DNA from: Istiophorus platypterus
Taxonomy: Eukaryota; Chordata; Actinopteri; Istiophoriformes; Istiophoridae
NCBI GenBank assembly: GCA_016859345.1
Contig: CM029111.1
Span: 14,644,214-14,708,213, forward strand
DNA length: 64,000 bases
Direction of reading: 5' to 3'
The notes under the pieces were generated by a model. That model was given only the letters and a program-made list of their open reading frames with translations, was not told the DNA's origin and did no database searches. A program made the translations under genes and the position numbers. Of the stretch, positions 21,701 through 33,840 are shown piece by piece. The stretch's first letter is position 1, and every line of letters starts with the position of its first letter.

Positions 21701-22480
21701 AGCTTAATTGTGTGTATTGATCCAACATGCATTGACTTATTCTCCAGATGATCTCAGGATTGTGGTTTAAGGTCATTGATGTGATTTGATATGAATTTGT
21801 TATAAAAGAAAACCAAAATGAAACACTCCATTAGGGAAGATTATCGTTACCTAATAGATAAAAGTTGTTTAAAGCTCTTATTTCCGTCAGATTTTGTTGG
21901 CCAAAGCAGCCGAATGATTTGAAATGCAACATGGGTTCCGTCGTAGCCATAAATCTGTGCAGTTAATTTGACCTTGTGTTATTGAGGCACAACTTTGTGA
22001 TTAAGCCGTGTTTTTTTTCCGCTTAGAGACAATGGGCTTTTGTTAGTGAATTTAAAGGGTATTTTGTGACAATGTGTGGTTAACTAAATATTTTCCCACT
22101 GGAAACAATTTTGTGGAAGCAAATGAACTTGTCAGTAATTGGGAAGTCGTTGTCGGTATCTTTGAAATGGTGTCTTGAAATCGCTTTTTGTAATGATCCT
22201 ATTTATTGAACTGCCTTATCCTCTCCCTGATTGATTTACTGTAAATCTTGCCAGTGATATGGGGAAAAAAACAATTCATTGACAGACTTTAAAATTGCCC
22301 TTCATTTGCCTCTTACATCTTCTGAAGCAAGACCCATATGGATGTTGTAGTTGGTTATATGGTGGTGATGGAGTTTTAGATATCAGAATAATGCCTTGAT
22401 GCCTTTTTGTTGTCTTCCGTGTGGGAGACTTACAATGTATATATTAAACTGTATTTATAAATAAACTAAATAAAAGGTTA
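18724..22480 (+). other. Likely peds1 3' UTR and peds1-ube2v1 intergenic DNA
   Basis: No coding sequence is recognised. AATAAA-type signals occur at about 19,265, 20,612 and as a cluster near 22,455-22,475, so the 3' UTR could be short (about 550 nt) or up to 3.7 kb. A 20-nt T-run lies at 21,269-21,288. The small opposed frames at 20,657-20,945 match nothing I know. Confidence 0.45.
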
Positions 22481-23399
22481 ATTGATAACTACCGCATCCT
22501 GTTTTCTCTGATGCATTTCTTTCTGTCTTGGCTTTAGTTCAAAGATGATGTGGCTATATAACTAAAACTATACAATCTTCATATGGTCACGTCCTCTTTC
22601 TTTGCCTGCATAATCTACAGTCAGAGCAAATACAGTTGTTTTTCAAAAGATATTTTGACATCTCAGAGAAAAAAAAATCATAGAACTAAATGATTGAACA
22701 GAGCCACTTTAATGTTATTAGTAACAGTTGTTCTTTTCCTATATTGACATGTCTGCTGTGTAAAATGTAATAATTAATAAAAAAGCTGGCACCTGTTGGA
22801 CGGACAGGGCCTATTTGAAAGATAAATTTGGTAATATTCAGTATCTTTATTACAGTAAAATAAATCAAGGAAAAGACCAAAACCTACAGCGTGTTTGTCC
22901 ATCTCCATGTGTTCGCTTCCCTTCCTACCTGCCTTGTGGAACTCGTGCCCAAGCTCATTGGTTCCTACTGAAGATGTAAATCTCCAAAAAAGGTGATTTA
23001 ATTTAGTAGAAAAGGCTTGTTAATGCCCTAAGGACAGCTGGGTACTGTGGTTCTTAGTAAACCTCTGTCAAACATGAGTAAACACTGCAATATTGAGAAC
23101 GGATTCATTCACATTCGATGTTCTGGTGAGTATTTCCAGAAGCACGGACTGTCGAGTCAAAGTCAAAATAAACAACACTGCTTGTATTTGTGATAATTAA
23201 GGACCACGTCAAGTAGTGAAACAGGGAGCTGTGTTTGATTGTTTTTTTTTGTTTGTTTGTTTGTTTTAACGGAGCTTTATGGCTCAGAGATAAAATAAAA
23301 ATAAATAAATATCAGGTTTTGGCTACACAGACAATACAACTAATTGAATTTGGCCTTTTATTGGGTTTGTTTGTGATAAATTAAATTTAAACGAACTAG

Positions 23400-23530
23400 C
23401 CTGTTTCTCGCGCTTCTCGCCAGAGAACAATAAAGGAAGCGACGCGTGGCGTCCCTCTCGCGCGCACGCACCGATGCCCACAACGGCGAAGCTGCGTGCG
23501 CGCTCCCGCTGTGTAGCGACAAGATGGCGG
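23400..23530 (+). promoter_or_regulatory. ube2v1: ube2v1 CpG promoter with start-codon YY1 motif
   Basis: CpG-dense block (CGCG, TGCGTGCGCGC NRF1-like words) directly before the ATG. The start codon lies within AAGATGGCGG, the YY1-binding version found over the start codons of many TATA-less housekeeping genes. No TATA box. Confidence 0.6.
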
Positions 23531-26500
23531 TCGCCGCCGGATCAGGTAAGTGTCCGGGGGAAACAAATTATCGTGAGGAGCCGCCGTTGAACAAAAGGCT
23601 CAATGAATTTTCGCGACGTGGCTAAATAGTTTCACAGCGTCTGTTGATAATCGACTGACGCGCCCCGCTCCGCGGAAAGATAGACGCTAACGCAAAGCTG
23701 GAGCCGCCGGGGAGAATGAATAGGAAGCGGTGCTATTAGCTAAGCTAGCGCAAGTGAAGTTGGATAAAGGGAGAGGCAGAATGACTGGCGGCAGATGAAT
23801 TACATGTCGTCTGGTAGCCGTTTGATCATTTGGAGTCAGTTATCTTTATATAAGTCCTTGTAAAAGACATTTGATTTTATTTAATAGCGTGATTCAGCGT
23901 GGTAACGGTGGACAGCGCCGACGCTTAGTGAGCCACAGCAGAGCCACCCTTAACGGGGGATGTTAGCTCGTTTGCTGCATAGAATTGTTTACCGACTCCC
24001 GACAGCGGAGGTGTCAAAAAATCGGGACGTTAGCATCAAATGTCGTCAATAGGGGAGGGGGGGGGGTCGGTGAAACAACATTCAGCCCCCCCCCCTTACA
24101 TGTGTGGCCCTGGACTGTTTAATGTCAACAATGACGGCATGTTTTCTGTGATACCGACATCCATCCATCCATCCGGATAATCAGGAAAACACGATCTCAA
24201 CGCCGTGCCGAGTTTCAGCGAGGGCGATAAGAGCTTGATCGCTGCACCAGCTGGCAGTGTGACTGTGTGCGTTTGCGTGGCTCAGGTATCAGTGCAGCAC
24301 CATCATATCTCACTGCAGAGGCCAAGTGATGCAGCACAGTTGAAGCCAGATGCCAAATTAGAGGAAGTGAATAACCTATATGAGAATCAAAAGAGGCTGA
24401 TGAAACCTGCTCCACTAAGGGGTGCCTTTTAATTTTTCTGTGTCAGATTGAGACATCCCTGGACCAACGCACCTTTATAACTGCAAGCCATTGCTCTTGC
24501 AAGCTTAGCGGGTACCCAAGTCCAGCCGTCCTGTTGAAAGTGTGCACGTTTGAGCATTAACGGCCTTGCTTTTGGTGTGTTCATCCACATGCAGGCGTTA
24601 AAGTTCCTCGCAATTTCCGGCTCCTGGAGGAGCTGGAGGAAGGCCAGAAAGGTGTGGGAGATGGGACAGTGAGCTGGGGTCTGGAGGACGACGAGGACAT
24701 GACCTTAACACGGTGGAGAGGGGTGATCCTCGGCCCTCCTAGAGTGAGTGCCCCCCCCCCCCCCCCACACACACACACACACACACACTTAAATGCTGAG
24801 TCCTTATTACAGTAGCCAAGAGGGTGTCTGTAACCAGCAGGTCTCAGCTTTGAACTGTTAAGCATTTTCTGTCAGTATGTACCTAGATGTAGTAGTGTAC
24901 TAGCCACACATTGCATGAATTGAGGACATCATCTAAGTTATCTAATATAAAGGCGGGTGCAAAATGAAAATGAATTCGAAGCAGTGGCCCAATTGAAGGC
25001 CTTAGCGAAGATAGAATATCATGAGTTAATATTTTAAAAAATGACAGCAAGCAACAGGTAGCACATCATAAAACACAGAATCAGTCCCTTGTAGAAAATA
25101 AACATTTTTGCTTTGATTTATTCAAATGCTACATACAGATACTCAGATGCCTCATTTTAGTTTGTTTTGGTTGGCTGCATTTAGAGGCTAGGTTATTACA
25201 AGTGCAGCTTAATATGCATCCACAATGTGTAACAAGACCTCAGTATCGCAGGGACCTTTTTCAGAGGATGGTGGATTTTAACTTATGGATATTAACTCGG
25301 CTGATTTTTCTCCCGGAGTTTAAACAAACGTAATTACTGTTGCTATGGAACTGAGTAAAAATATACTTACATTTAAATGATCACAACCTGGATTTAGGGC
25401 ATTTTCTTCTGTCGATTTAACATGATGGTATTGTCAGATTAATTGAACAATGTGAGCTGTTTGTTGATGTTTAGTGTGATTTCCACTCACCTTTCCCCCC
25501 ATCTCTGTCCACAGACAAGCTATGAAAACAGGATGTACAATCTGAAGGTTGAATGTGGGCCAGGATACCCAGAGTCGCCACCGTTTGTCAGATTTGTGAC
25601 AAAGATAAACTTGAATGGCGTGCACACCTCCAATGGTGTGGTATGTAGATCTTATACATCCGTTATTATTTCAGCCAGTTTACCCACATTTGCATGCATC
25701 AGCTGTCAGCCTTCTTTTCAAAATAGATGATGATAATCTTTTCTGATCCTGCTCTTGACACACTAAATATATTTGGACAAAGAACAGCATTTTACCTGTT
25801 TATTTTTTTAATATTAAATCTGGTGTATACTAAAAACAAACCACATTTTGTTATTTGGGAGCAGGTGAAGGCAAAGAAAGAACATGCACACAATCAAAGG
25901 AAGACTTTTTTGCATTCCTTTGTCATGTGTGCTCTGTTGTCATTCAAGATGAGCAAGTTCCTCTTGTAAGAGCATGCCCGAATCCTCCAACAGCTTATGT
26001 AACCGTTTCATTCATTTTAGCACAAGATGTACAGCACTATATAATACGTGGTATGAGAGATGTACAACTCCATCTTTAATTAGATTTTTCAGGGCAAATT
26101 CACATTAACCATTTAGTCTAAATGTGGATGTGTTTTACTTCAAAAATGTTTTTAGAATGACCTTTTTTTTTTTTTTTTAATCAGAATGTAGACCAGAAAC
26201 TGTACTGGATCCTCTAGGAGGAAGGTGGTCATAGACTTGTTCCATTCAAACTGTAGGATGTCTATTATTAGCACAGAAAAAATCCTGGCTAAGGCCAACA
26301 TGACACATGACAAAGAGTCTTCCCTTGTAGGGCAATGGAGAACGTGCACTCGTTTTTTCAATTCTTATACAGATATTTTCCCAGTGCACGTCAAATTAGG
26401 CTCCAACATCATGTCCTGATATCTGTGAAAAAACAGTTGAAATTTAATAAGGGAAGCTTTATCTATCATACCACAGATTGAATCGATAGTAAACACGTTT

Positions 26501-26851
26501 TTAAGCGGTTAGTCTGTTAGTGGGGGGCGACAAGAAACTAAGGTTTGGACTCACACTGATGAACAGTTTGAACAGATAGGAAGTCACAAGATCTACAAAA
26601 ACAAATATCTTAAAATCCAGTTTCTAACATTTTTGGTCATTTAGAAAAGTAAAGATGACGGGGTGCAGCATTGCATGCCTCTTTACTTGTCCTCTGTCCT
26701 CCAGGTTGACATGCACGCGGTGACGGCACTGGCCAAGTGGCAGAACTCCTACAGCATCCGGATGGTGCTGCTGGAGCTGCGGCGGCTCATGACGTGCAAG
26801 GAGAACATGAAGCTTCCTCAGCCACCAGAGGGCCAGATCTACACCAACTGA
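23524..26851 (+). CDS. ube2v1: Ubiquitin-conjugating enzyme E2 variant 1 (UEV1), four coding exons
   Basis: Catalytically inactive E2 variant that pairs with UBE2N (Ubc13) to build K63-linked ubiquitin chains in NF-kB signalling and DNA-damage tolerance. Exons: 23,524-23,545; 24,595-24,743; 25,515-25,640; 26,705-26,851, all GT-AG. The product is 147 aa, the same length as human. The UBC fold is complete: VPRNFRLLEELEEGQKG (10-26), GDGTVSWGLEDDEDMTLTRW (29-48), the YPESPPFVRFVTKIN block (about 75-89), and KWQNSYSIRMVLLELRRLM (108-126). It ends KLPQPPEGQIYTN. No active-site HPN-x-C motif is present; the position reads NGVVDMHAVTALAKWQ, as expected for a UEV. UBE2V2 is the alternative; neighbours and length favour UBE2V1. 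Lies 4.8 kb after peds1 on the same strand. Confidence 0.96.
24751..24789. repeat. Poly-C then CA microsatellite beside the ube2v1 exon 2 donor
   Basis: A run of about 17 C followed by (CA)n starts only 7 nt after the exon 2 splice donor (24,744). A C/CA-rich intron start may bind hnRNP-type factors. Confidence 0.9.
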
Positions 26852-27560
26852 GCCCCATGCTACTTTTGCCTCCATCTTTCCCCCACCCTACCCCCCATCT
26901 CTTCTGTTTTGCTTTCATTCCCTTTGTCCCCATCATCCGCCATGTGACATTCCACCTCCTGCCAACAACTTGGCTGAACACACACACACACACACACACA
27001 CACTCTTACACTTACAATAACAGGTACATGCAAACATACACCCATATATACACATAAACACATAAACACATACCTATATCTGAATACACACTTATTGAGC
27101 ATACATGAAAGTCATTCCAGGCCCCTGCCCCCTCCCTCTCCCATCACTGGAGCTCCGGGTGGACTCGATGTGACGAGGCAGGCGGAGTCCTCAGTCCATA
27201 CCGGATATGATCATTCAAATACTGTACATCTTACTAATCTTTTTTTATTATTATTTGTTAAAAAAAATGCAGATTGTACAATAACATAAATAATCTTATT
27301 GAGTGTACCGCTTTGTCTGTTGCCTTTTTGTAACACTGAAAACGGCCACTTGATATAATTACACATAGTTCACTAGATGGTTGGTTGCTGTTGGTGTTGT
27401 CAGATAATCATCTTTTAAGGTTTACATACAACCCCCCCCCCCCAAACCCATTTGAATTGATACATCATGTTAAGAATGTCTTCTCATGTGGCCAGAGGTC
27501 TAATGAAATATGTTCGTCAGTGTGTGTTGACATGGGCTTGCATAAATTTCAATTAAAAAA
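26852..27560 (+). other. ube2v1: ube2v1 3' UTR
   Basis: Non-coding after the TGA. It includes a CA microsatellite at 26,979-27,003 and CA-rich sequence to about 27,090. The nearest polyadenylation hexamer is ATTAAA at 27,552-27,557. No AATAAA is closer, so the end is a guess. Confidence 0.45.
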
Positions 27561-28744
27561 AAAATTGTTTTTAAGAAGTCCCATAGTAAATGCATGACTG
27601 CAGCCCAGCAAGGTGCCTGGAAGTGGTCACCTTCGTCAGAAATTTTTTTTTTTCCCCTTTCTTCTATGTAAGAATTGTCCAAAGTGAACGGGGTCTGATA
27701 CCCTGCTGATCGTAATATGCATATTTGCATAGTATGCTATCTGCTGTACATGCAGAAGGCCTAGTTAAATCATGCTTGAAAAGTAGAAGTGAAATCAGCT
27801 ACCTCTCTTGGTCCCGAGTAACGTCAGAGGAGTTTTCTGACTTGTGAAACTGTCTTTACCTCTTCATGTGACGATTTGTTTTACTTTCTCCACTTCTTTC
27901 ATAAATCTTACTTCATGCCTTTCATGCATTTGTGTCGTCGCAGATCACTACGAGTGCGTGTGGGTTGCGTGGAAGTTCATTTGGAGTATTTCTACACAAC
28001 GACTGGCCGTACATACTGTGTTTACATAACTTCGGCACTTGAGTGACCCCAACTGTATTAGCGGAAGCGGGATGCAAGTGCAGACCACCTAAAGCCATAG
28101 TCTAATATTTGTGAAGTGCTTTTGTTCACTTCCTTGCTGAGAGTTGCAAGTAACATTCATGCTATCAAAAATGTTATTTTATTAAAAAGAAAAGTATCAA
28201 GATGTAACTAAACTACCAAAAGTTAAAAGTAGTCATATTGCTGAGTGGGCCATTTCAGAGTATTGTATATTATATTACCGGATTAGAATTATTGACACAT
28301 TTAATGTACATTAATGTTTTAAAGGAAGGTAAAGGAAAGGGTAAATTGAATTACTTTATAAATGTCTGAGTAACTTGTGAATTTCCCCCTGGGCAATCAA
28401 TGGTATATTAGCTTTTAATAAATTATTAATTAGTTGTATTTTGTTTTATTAAATCGAATCTGTAAACTAACAAAAGATTCAAAATAAATGTAGAGAAGGA
28501 AAAGTATAATATCTCTCTCAGATGTAGTGGAGACAATAAAGTAGCATAAAATTAAAAAACTCAAATAAGTACAAGTATCTCAAAATTATACTTAACTACG
28601 GTCCTTGAGCAAATACTTATTGCTCATATCATCAGTTTTACCACTTAATATAACCTAGTTAATAAACTACTGTTGAACAGTTCTGTTTTCTGTTGTATTT
28701 CACAACAACTATATATACTTTTTTGCTATAGAGTAACAGAAAGA
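27561..28744. other. Intergenic with ACTTGAGTAAAAGTAC-family repeat
   Basis: No gene. The part from about 28,100 to 28,640 contains AAAAGTAGTCATATTGCTGAGTG- and AAATAAGTACAAGTATCTCA-like words, shared with the repeat family at 13,885 and 38,845. Confidence 0.5.
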
Positions 28745-29290
28745 GCTAGAACTTGCATTAATTCATTTATTTTTTGGGCCACTCAGCTGTAGCGAACACA
28801 ATCTGTAATTTTAAACAAAATCTTGTTAGTAAGCAGTTGCCTTGCACATCAAGAAGATACGAAGCAACGTCACACAAGCCGCAATTCAGAATTGTGTTTC
28901 TGGCCACCTGCTGGAAAAAAGTCCAATATTCACTCTACTTTAAGCTCTGTTTTTGGTTTCCACCTACTCCTGAGATAAAACATCTGGTTCTTTGGTAGGG
29001 AAATCCTCCACTCTATCCACTAGCTGACCTTGTGTGACCGTCTGGTGGAGGAAGGGGATGTTTACAGTGGGTTTATCAGACATTTAATTGCTGAAAACAG
29101 CTGCCTGTTCCGACCAAGAACACTGAAAATGGTGAGAGTAAACTGAAACGTGCAGTCAATTTGTGGGCTGGAAAACCACCCCCCCCCCAAATAATCCTCT
29201 GTAGGTCTGTTTACAATTAAGTGTTGATGTGATCCAGTGTTAATCCAAAAGTATATTTAATTGATTATTGATGTTATATCTACTCAAAAT
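28745..29290 (+). mobile_element. Dispersed repeat R3, copy 1
   Basis: Shares an ordered set of words with 43,290-43,760 and 60,940-61,435: ATTCACTCTACTT, CTCTGTTTTTGGTTTCCACC, CATCTGGTTCTT and GAAAACAGCTGCCTG. The order and orientation are the same in all three. Diverged by point changes and indels; non-coding; probably a non-autonomous transposon. Confidence 0.7.
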
Positions 29291-29424
29291 GTATACCCAC
29301 AGCCCATGTGAGTATGATGCAGTTAGTGCAAGTCGTCATCACTGGTGCTGCCAATGGTTTTTCGAAGTTGGATAAGACGTTGGTTACCATCCATATGCGA
29401 TTGAGAAGATTAACATTTCAGGTT

Positions 29425-29935
29425 AATGGTTTCCAGCCTGGGGGTCGGGACCCTCAAATAGGTCCCAAGACAGATCTGGAGGGTCGTATTCCTGTTACAC
29501 AAAATCAGTGGTGGGATGTTTTTCTGTTTTCTGCCTCATTATACTTTATACCCACTGCAATTTGGAGGAGAAATATTGTAGTTTTTGCTACTTTGCTAAA
29601 TTATTTTGACATTTATAGTTACTTGATAAATTAAGATTTCACATATGAAGAGATATGATGAGCAAGATTAATTGTCATATATTGACATATTAACACAGTA
29701 AAATGCTACTTACACCTTATTGTATCAGTAGTTATTATCCAATAGTATATGATTTCCCAACTCTCAAAGGCTGCATATTTCTGCACTGACTACTTTTGAT
29801 ACCATATTTTGCTGATAATACTTTATACTTACTTAAGTGTCATTTTCAATACAGAACATTTACTCGGAGTATTTTTCCATTGTGCAATAGCTTCTATTAC
29901 CAAAGTAAAGGATCTGAAAACTTCCTCCTCATCTG
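29425..29935. mobile_element. Two further repeat fragments
   Basis: 29,425-29,500 contains CCAGCCTGGGGGTCGGGACCC, a common fish dispersed-repeat word. 29,505-29,935 is an ACTTGAGTA-family copy ending AAAGGATCTGAAAACTTCC. Confidence 0.5.
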
Positions 29936-31751
29936 TGCAGCATTAAGAATACATAATGTGTTTTAGATAATATACTAGATATAATATCTTATATCTTTCT
30001 TTACTATCTATACAGAGGGGATTTCAGAGTGAATCTTTTTGCCAGGAGGGTTGAGACAGGATTAAGACTTGTTAACCTTAGCAAACACTGAATTTATTTA
30101 ACCAGTAGCTAGTCTTCGGAGCTGTGGTTCACTCACCAAATGTCCCTGAAGCGGAAGCAAAACTTATGCTTTGCTTGCACTGTTTACTCCTGCTCATTGA
30201 CGTATCATTAACTGACACTGACCAAGGTTTTTAAACACTCATTAGGCATTTCATTTTGTGCTTTACAAAAAATTTAATTGCCTTGTTGTTTATAAGGCTC
30301 CTAATAAACACTGATTTGTATTACTGCAGCGGTAAATGTCACTGCCATGTTCCAACATTACAGCGAGAGCACTTTGCTGCAGATTAACCTAACTTTGGTC
30401 TTATTTTCAGGCTAACCTGCAGTTGTGAAAATCCACAGGCAAGAAGACAAGTTAGATGATGTAAGGACAAACACAGGCAGGATAAAAATAACAAAGGTTT
30501 ATCTTAAAACGCCCTAGGCCTCAGGCTGGGTTAAAGTTAAAAGCAGAACTGAGAACATGCCCTAGCTTTGAGAATAAAGAGATAACAGGGGAACATAAAC
30601 ACCTGTTCATTTGACCTGATAATGAGCACAGAGAGCAATACGTCATGCGCAGTAAAAGGGCGAAATAATGTTGGATTTCATGACTTTTTCATGACCTGTG
30701 CTTCTCCTGCTGTTTATTTGGTAAAAATGTCCACATATACTCTTGATTGGAGGAAGCTGTCAGGTATATAAATCAACCTTTTCTCACAGCAGACATGTTG
30801 TGCATTGGTGATACTACATTAACTGACTCCATTCCGTTCCCAGCTACAACATACTGTGGTACAACATACCGACTGTATACAGAACATTATTTTACACTAA
30901 CTGTCTTAGTGTAAGTGTAACTTTGAGTTAAACTTCACTAATAGACATTGAAATGTCTTCCCAAAGATTTAAAAGTTATTTTCTGGTGTCTTCTCTGTTC
31001 GCTGTTTTAACACTCTCCACAACTTGTCCGGTTCTGAGCAGCTCCTCAATTTTTTAGTGCATTACAGTGTTGGAGAAGTGTCCAGCGAAAAAACAATGGT
31101 TTTTAAACCATGCAAGTTGCGCTTTGGTCTGTACCAGACTTTGATTCAGACTGAAATATCTCAACAACTATTGGCTGAATGCCACTGACTTTGATAATCC
31201 CCCGAGGCCGTGGGTTTACACACAGGTGCTGGGAGGGTTTGCCATGAAATTTGGTTCAGACATGAATGTTCCCTTCAGGGTGAAATGTAAGAGCCTCTGC
31301 TTGTGTTTTAATCTAGCGCCATCATCAGATCAAAAACCTTTAACTCATCCAGCACTTTGGTTTATGACCAAATGCTTTTAAAAATAACAGCATTCCCATC
31401 AGCCTCAGCTGTGCCTTTGTGTTCAGTGCAAGTTATTCGAATGTTTGCATTCTAAGAGAAAAACAAAAACAGAGCATACAAATAAATAAATAAGCAAGAA
31501 CGAAACAAAAACTAATGGTCATAAACAGAAGCAGTGAAATATGTGAGACAGTTTGAAACACTTAACAAGGGGCAGGTGTTGTGTCCTTCACTTTGCATGG
31601 AAGCAGCTGTGTCTTTTTACTGAATAGGAGGGAAGAAGTGTCTTAAATCCCCGAGATCGTTTCCCAGGAGCTTGTTGCACAAGACTCTAAACCTTTTCGT
31701 GACACTTTCCAACGTGCACACACCCTCTTACCTGAGGGACACGTGTACGTA

Positions 31752-31788
<37 letters not shown>

Positions 31789-32430
31789 AACACAGTCATA
31801 CAGGCCTGACTGGGAACCAACAACGGGAAACTGTGAAACCCACCAGGGCAGAACGATCCTGCAAAGAGCTGAACAAGTTTTCTGTTGCAATATCGGCAAC
31901 GTTTTTTTTTTTTTTTTAGCCTATATTTCTTGACGTGTCAGCAAGTTGGCACCATTATAAGTATGCCGAATTAGCTTTTAGCAGTTATTGTTTGCAGCGT
32001 ACCCACATGTTTACAGATACGTACCGCTGGATTACCTTAATACCGAGGAGAATCTAAAAACGTGATAATTCCCGGGCAAGTTCTGAAGCCCCCCCCCCCC
32101 TTCATTATACACGGGTTTACGGATGTTTACTCGCGATAGACGTCGGAGGCAGCGGTGAACCGGGGAAGTTTAAGTCACTGCTGAATCAACTAGTATGTGT
32201 TTCCTGTTTTGTCTGCTCAGGTTATATCGAGTTAAAACTCAGAGAAAACGGAGGAGGATTGTTGACCCGAATTCCCCTCACGCAATGTCCGTGCATCACT
32301 TTTCTGCCCCGAACGGGCGTTTGGCTCTTGTCCTGCACCATCGTCCATGTCTATTACAAAACATATATTGTTTTGTTTTGTTTTGTTTTTCACACCGATG
32401 GTTAAAATGCCGTTGAGTTAAATACCCGAG
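29936..32430. other. Intergenic upstream of slc52a3, no gene recognised
   Basis: No supportable coding sequence. A CA microsatellite lies at about 31,757-31,786 and poly-T at 31,903-31,917. 31,130-31,440 is a repeat fragment, listed separately. Confidence 0.5.
31130..31440 (+). mobile_element. Dispersed repeat R4, partial copy
   Basis: ATCTCAACAACTATTGG, CCTTCAGGGTGAA, GCGCCATCATCA and CATCAGCCTCAGCTGTGC recur in the same order in the longer copy at 47,540-48,560. Confidence 0.65.
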
Positions 32431-32439
32431 GGCCACACT

Positions 32440-32819
32440 GGATATTCCACCCCCCCCCTGTCCTGTCGATCCCGGCAGAGTGGGCGTGTAGGCGGCCAAA
32501 GACAACCGCCGCCGCCGCACCTTCCCTCTTTCCCTTCCGGGGACACGCAAACGCTTGTGGGCCAAACGTGTCGAGGCCTCCCGGGAGAGATTTAACGACC
32601 TGACCTTATTTAGAGGTGAGCGCAGTCAGCCGCTGTCCCCGGCGTCTCCAGGCACCGCCCCCTGCCTCCTGTCATCCAGCGGTGCTCAGCGGTGGCGGCG
32701 GCGGACTCTGACCGCCCCCCGGACGCCATGTGATTTCCATCAGAGCCGCCTTTAACCCCCTCCGTGAGGTTACGGCGACCCGGACGCAGCGACCCCCGGG
32801 GCCCCGAGAGGAAAAACCC
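32440..32819 (+). promoter_or_regulatory. slc52a3: slc52a3 CpG promoter and non-coding first exon
   Basis: GC- and CpG-rich block (CCGCCGCCGCACC, GGCGGCGGCGGAC). It ends in a clear donor: CCC|GTAAGT with the exon ending at 32,819. The partner acceptor is CTCCTGTAG at 33,749-33,757, giving a 5' UTR exon part 33,758-33,840 before the ATG. The intron between is about 940 nt and carries an ACTTGAGTA-family repeat (33,090-33,245). Confidence 0.5.
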
Positions 32820-33840
32820 GTAAGTAACGTTTCCACGTCTGAAACCGCAGTTAAACTGTTCGCGGGATCAGCGGCGAGCGTGTGTTCAACTCTGTAAACA
32901 CGGGAATCTGAGCACGGGCCACATTTCTTCTCCACTGTCTCAGAATATATGGTCCGTGTATGTGATGCGAAGCATTGCTATAGATTATATACTAGGCATT
33001 AAATTTAGCTTCACCTCCATCTGCTACGGCACCAAAATGTTGCTCAGGCATCAATGCTGCCAGTTTCTGCATAATATTTACATTTAATTTTTTTCTTTTG
33101 TTTAAGTACATTTTGTTGATAATACTCGTGTACTTTTACTTGAGTAAGATTTTTAAAGCGGTACCTTTTACTTGTAATGGAGCATCGCACTGTGGTATTT
33201 TTTCTATTACTTAAGTAAAAGATCTGAGTACTTCTTCCACCACTGCAGTTATCTTCATTAATCCCAACTTTTCACCCCATTACATGCAACATTTATGAAT
33301 TAAATTCCAACTATGACAACTGTTCATAGCAGTAAACCACAACCTATCAAACCACATTTATCTGTCAGGTGTAGCTTCACATTACTTTTTCATGTTTCAC
33401 ATATTCCTCCCAGTTCGCTTTGCGTTAAGGTTAAAGTTCTCCAGAAGTCCTTCTTTTTTTCTGTTTTGAAGAAAATTACATGATGGAGGTTGTAACATGG
33501 CTTTTTATACTTGTGCATGAAAAGATTAATTTCTAGCGGTTGCAGTTACTTTAATAAAGAGTAAATTAAAAGACAAATATTCTGACTCAAGGCCTAAATT
33601 GCAGAGATTAAGTTAAAGCGCTTCTAAGTTTGGTATCTTTAAATTTTGAGTTTATTCAACTTTTTTTTTCCATTGGACAAAGTGCCACTGCTTATTTTGT
33701 GGCAATATATTCATGAAATGGTTTAATCTAATGCTTCCGACTTTTATGCTCCTGTAGGTTTGACACACAGCAGAGGTGGAGCAACTCGTGCAGAGCGTTT
33801 CTTCTTCTCCAGGATCTCATCAGACTAATCCAGCTGCAGC

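Noticed and set aside
25720..25760. C/D-box snoRNA in ube2v1 intron 3
   Set aside because: GATGATGA and CTGA words occur but only about 10 nt apart, with no terminal stem and no D'/C' arrangement.
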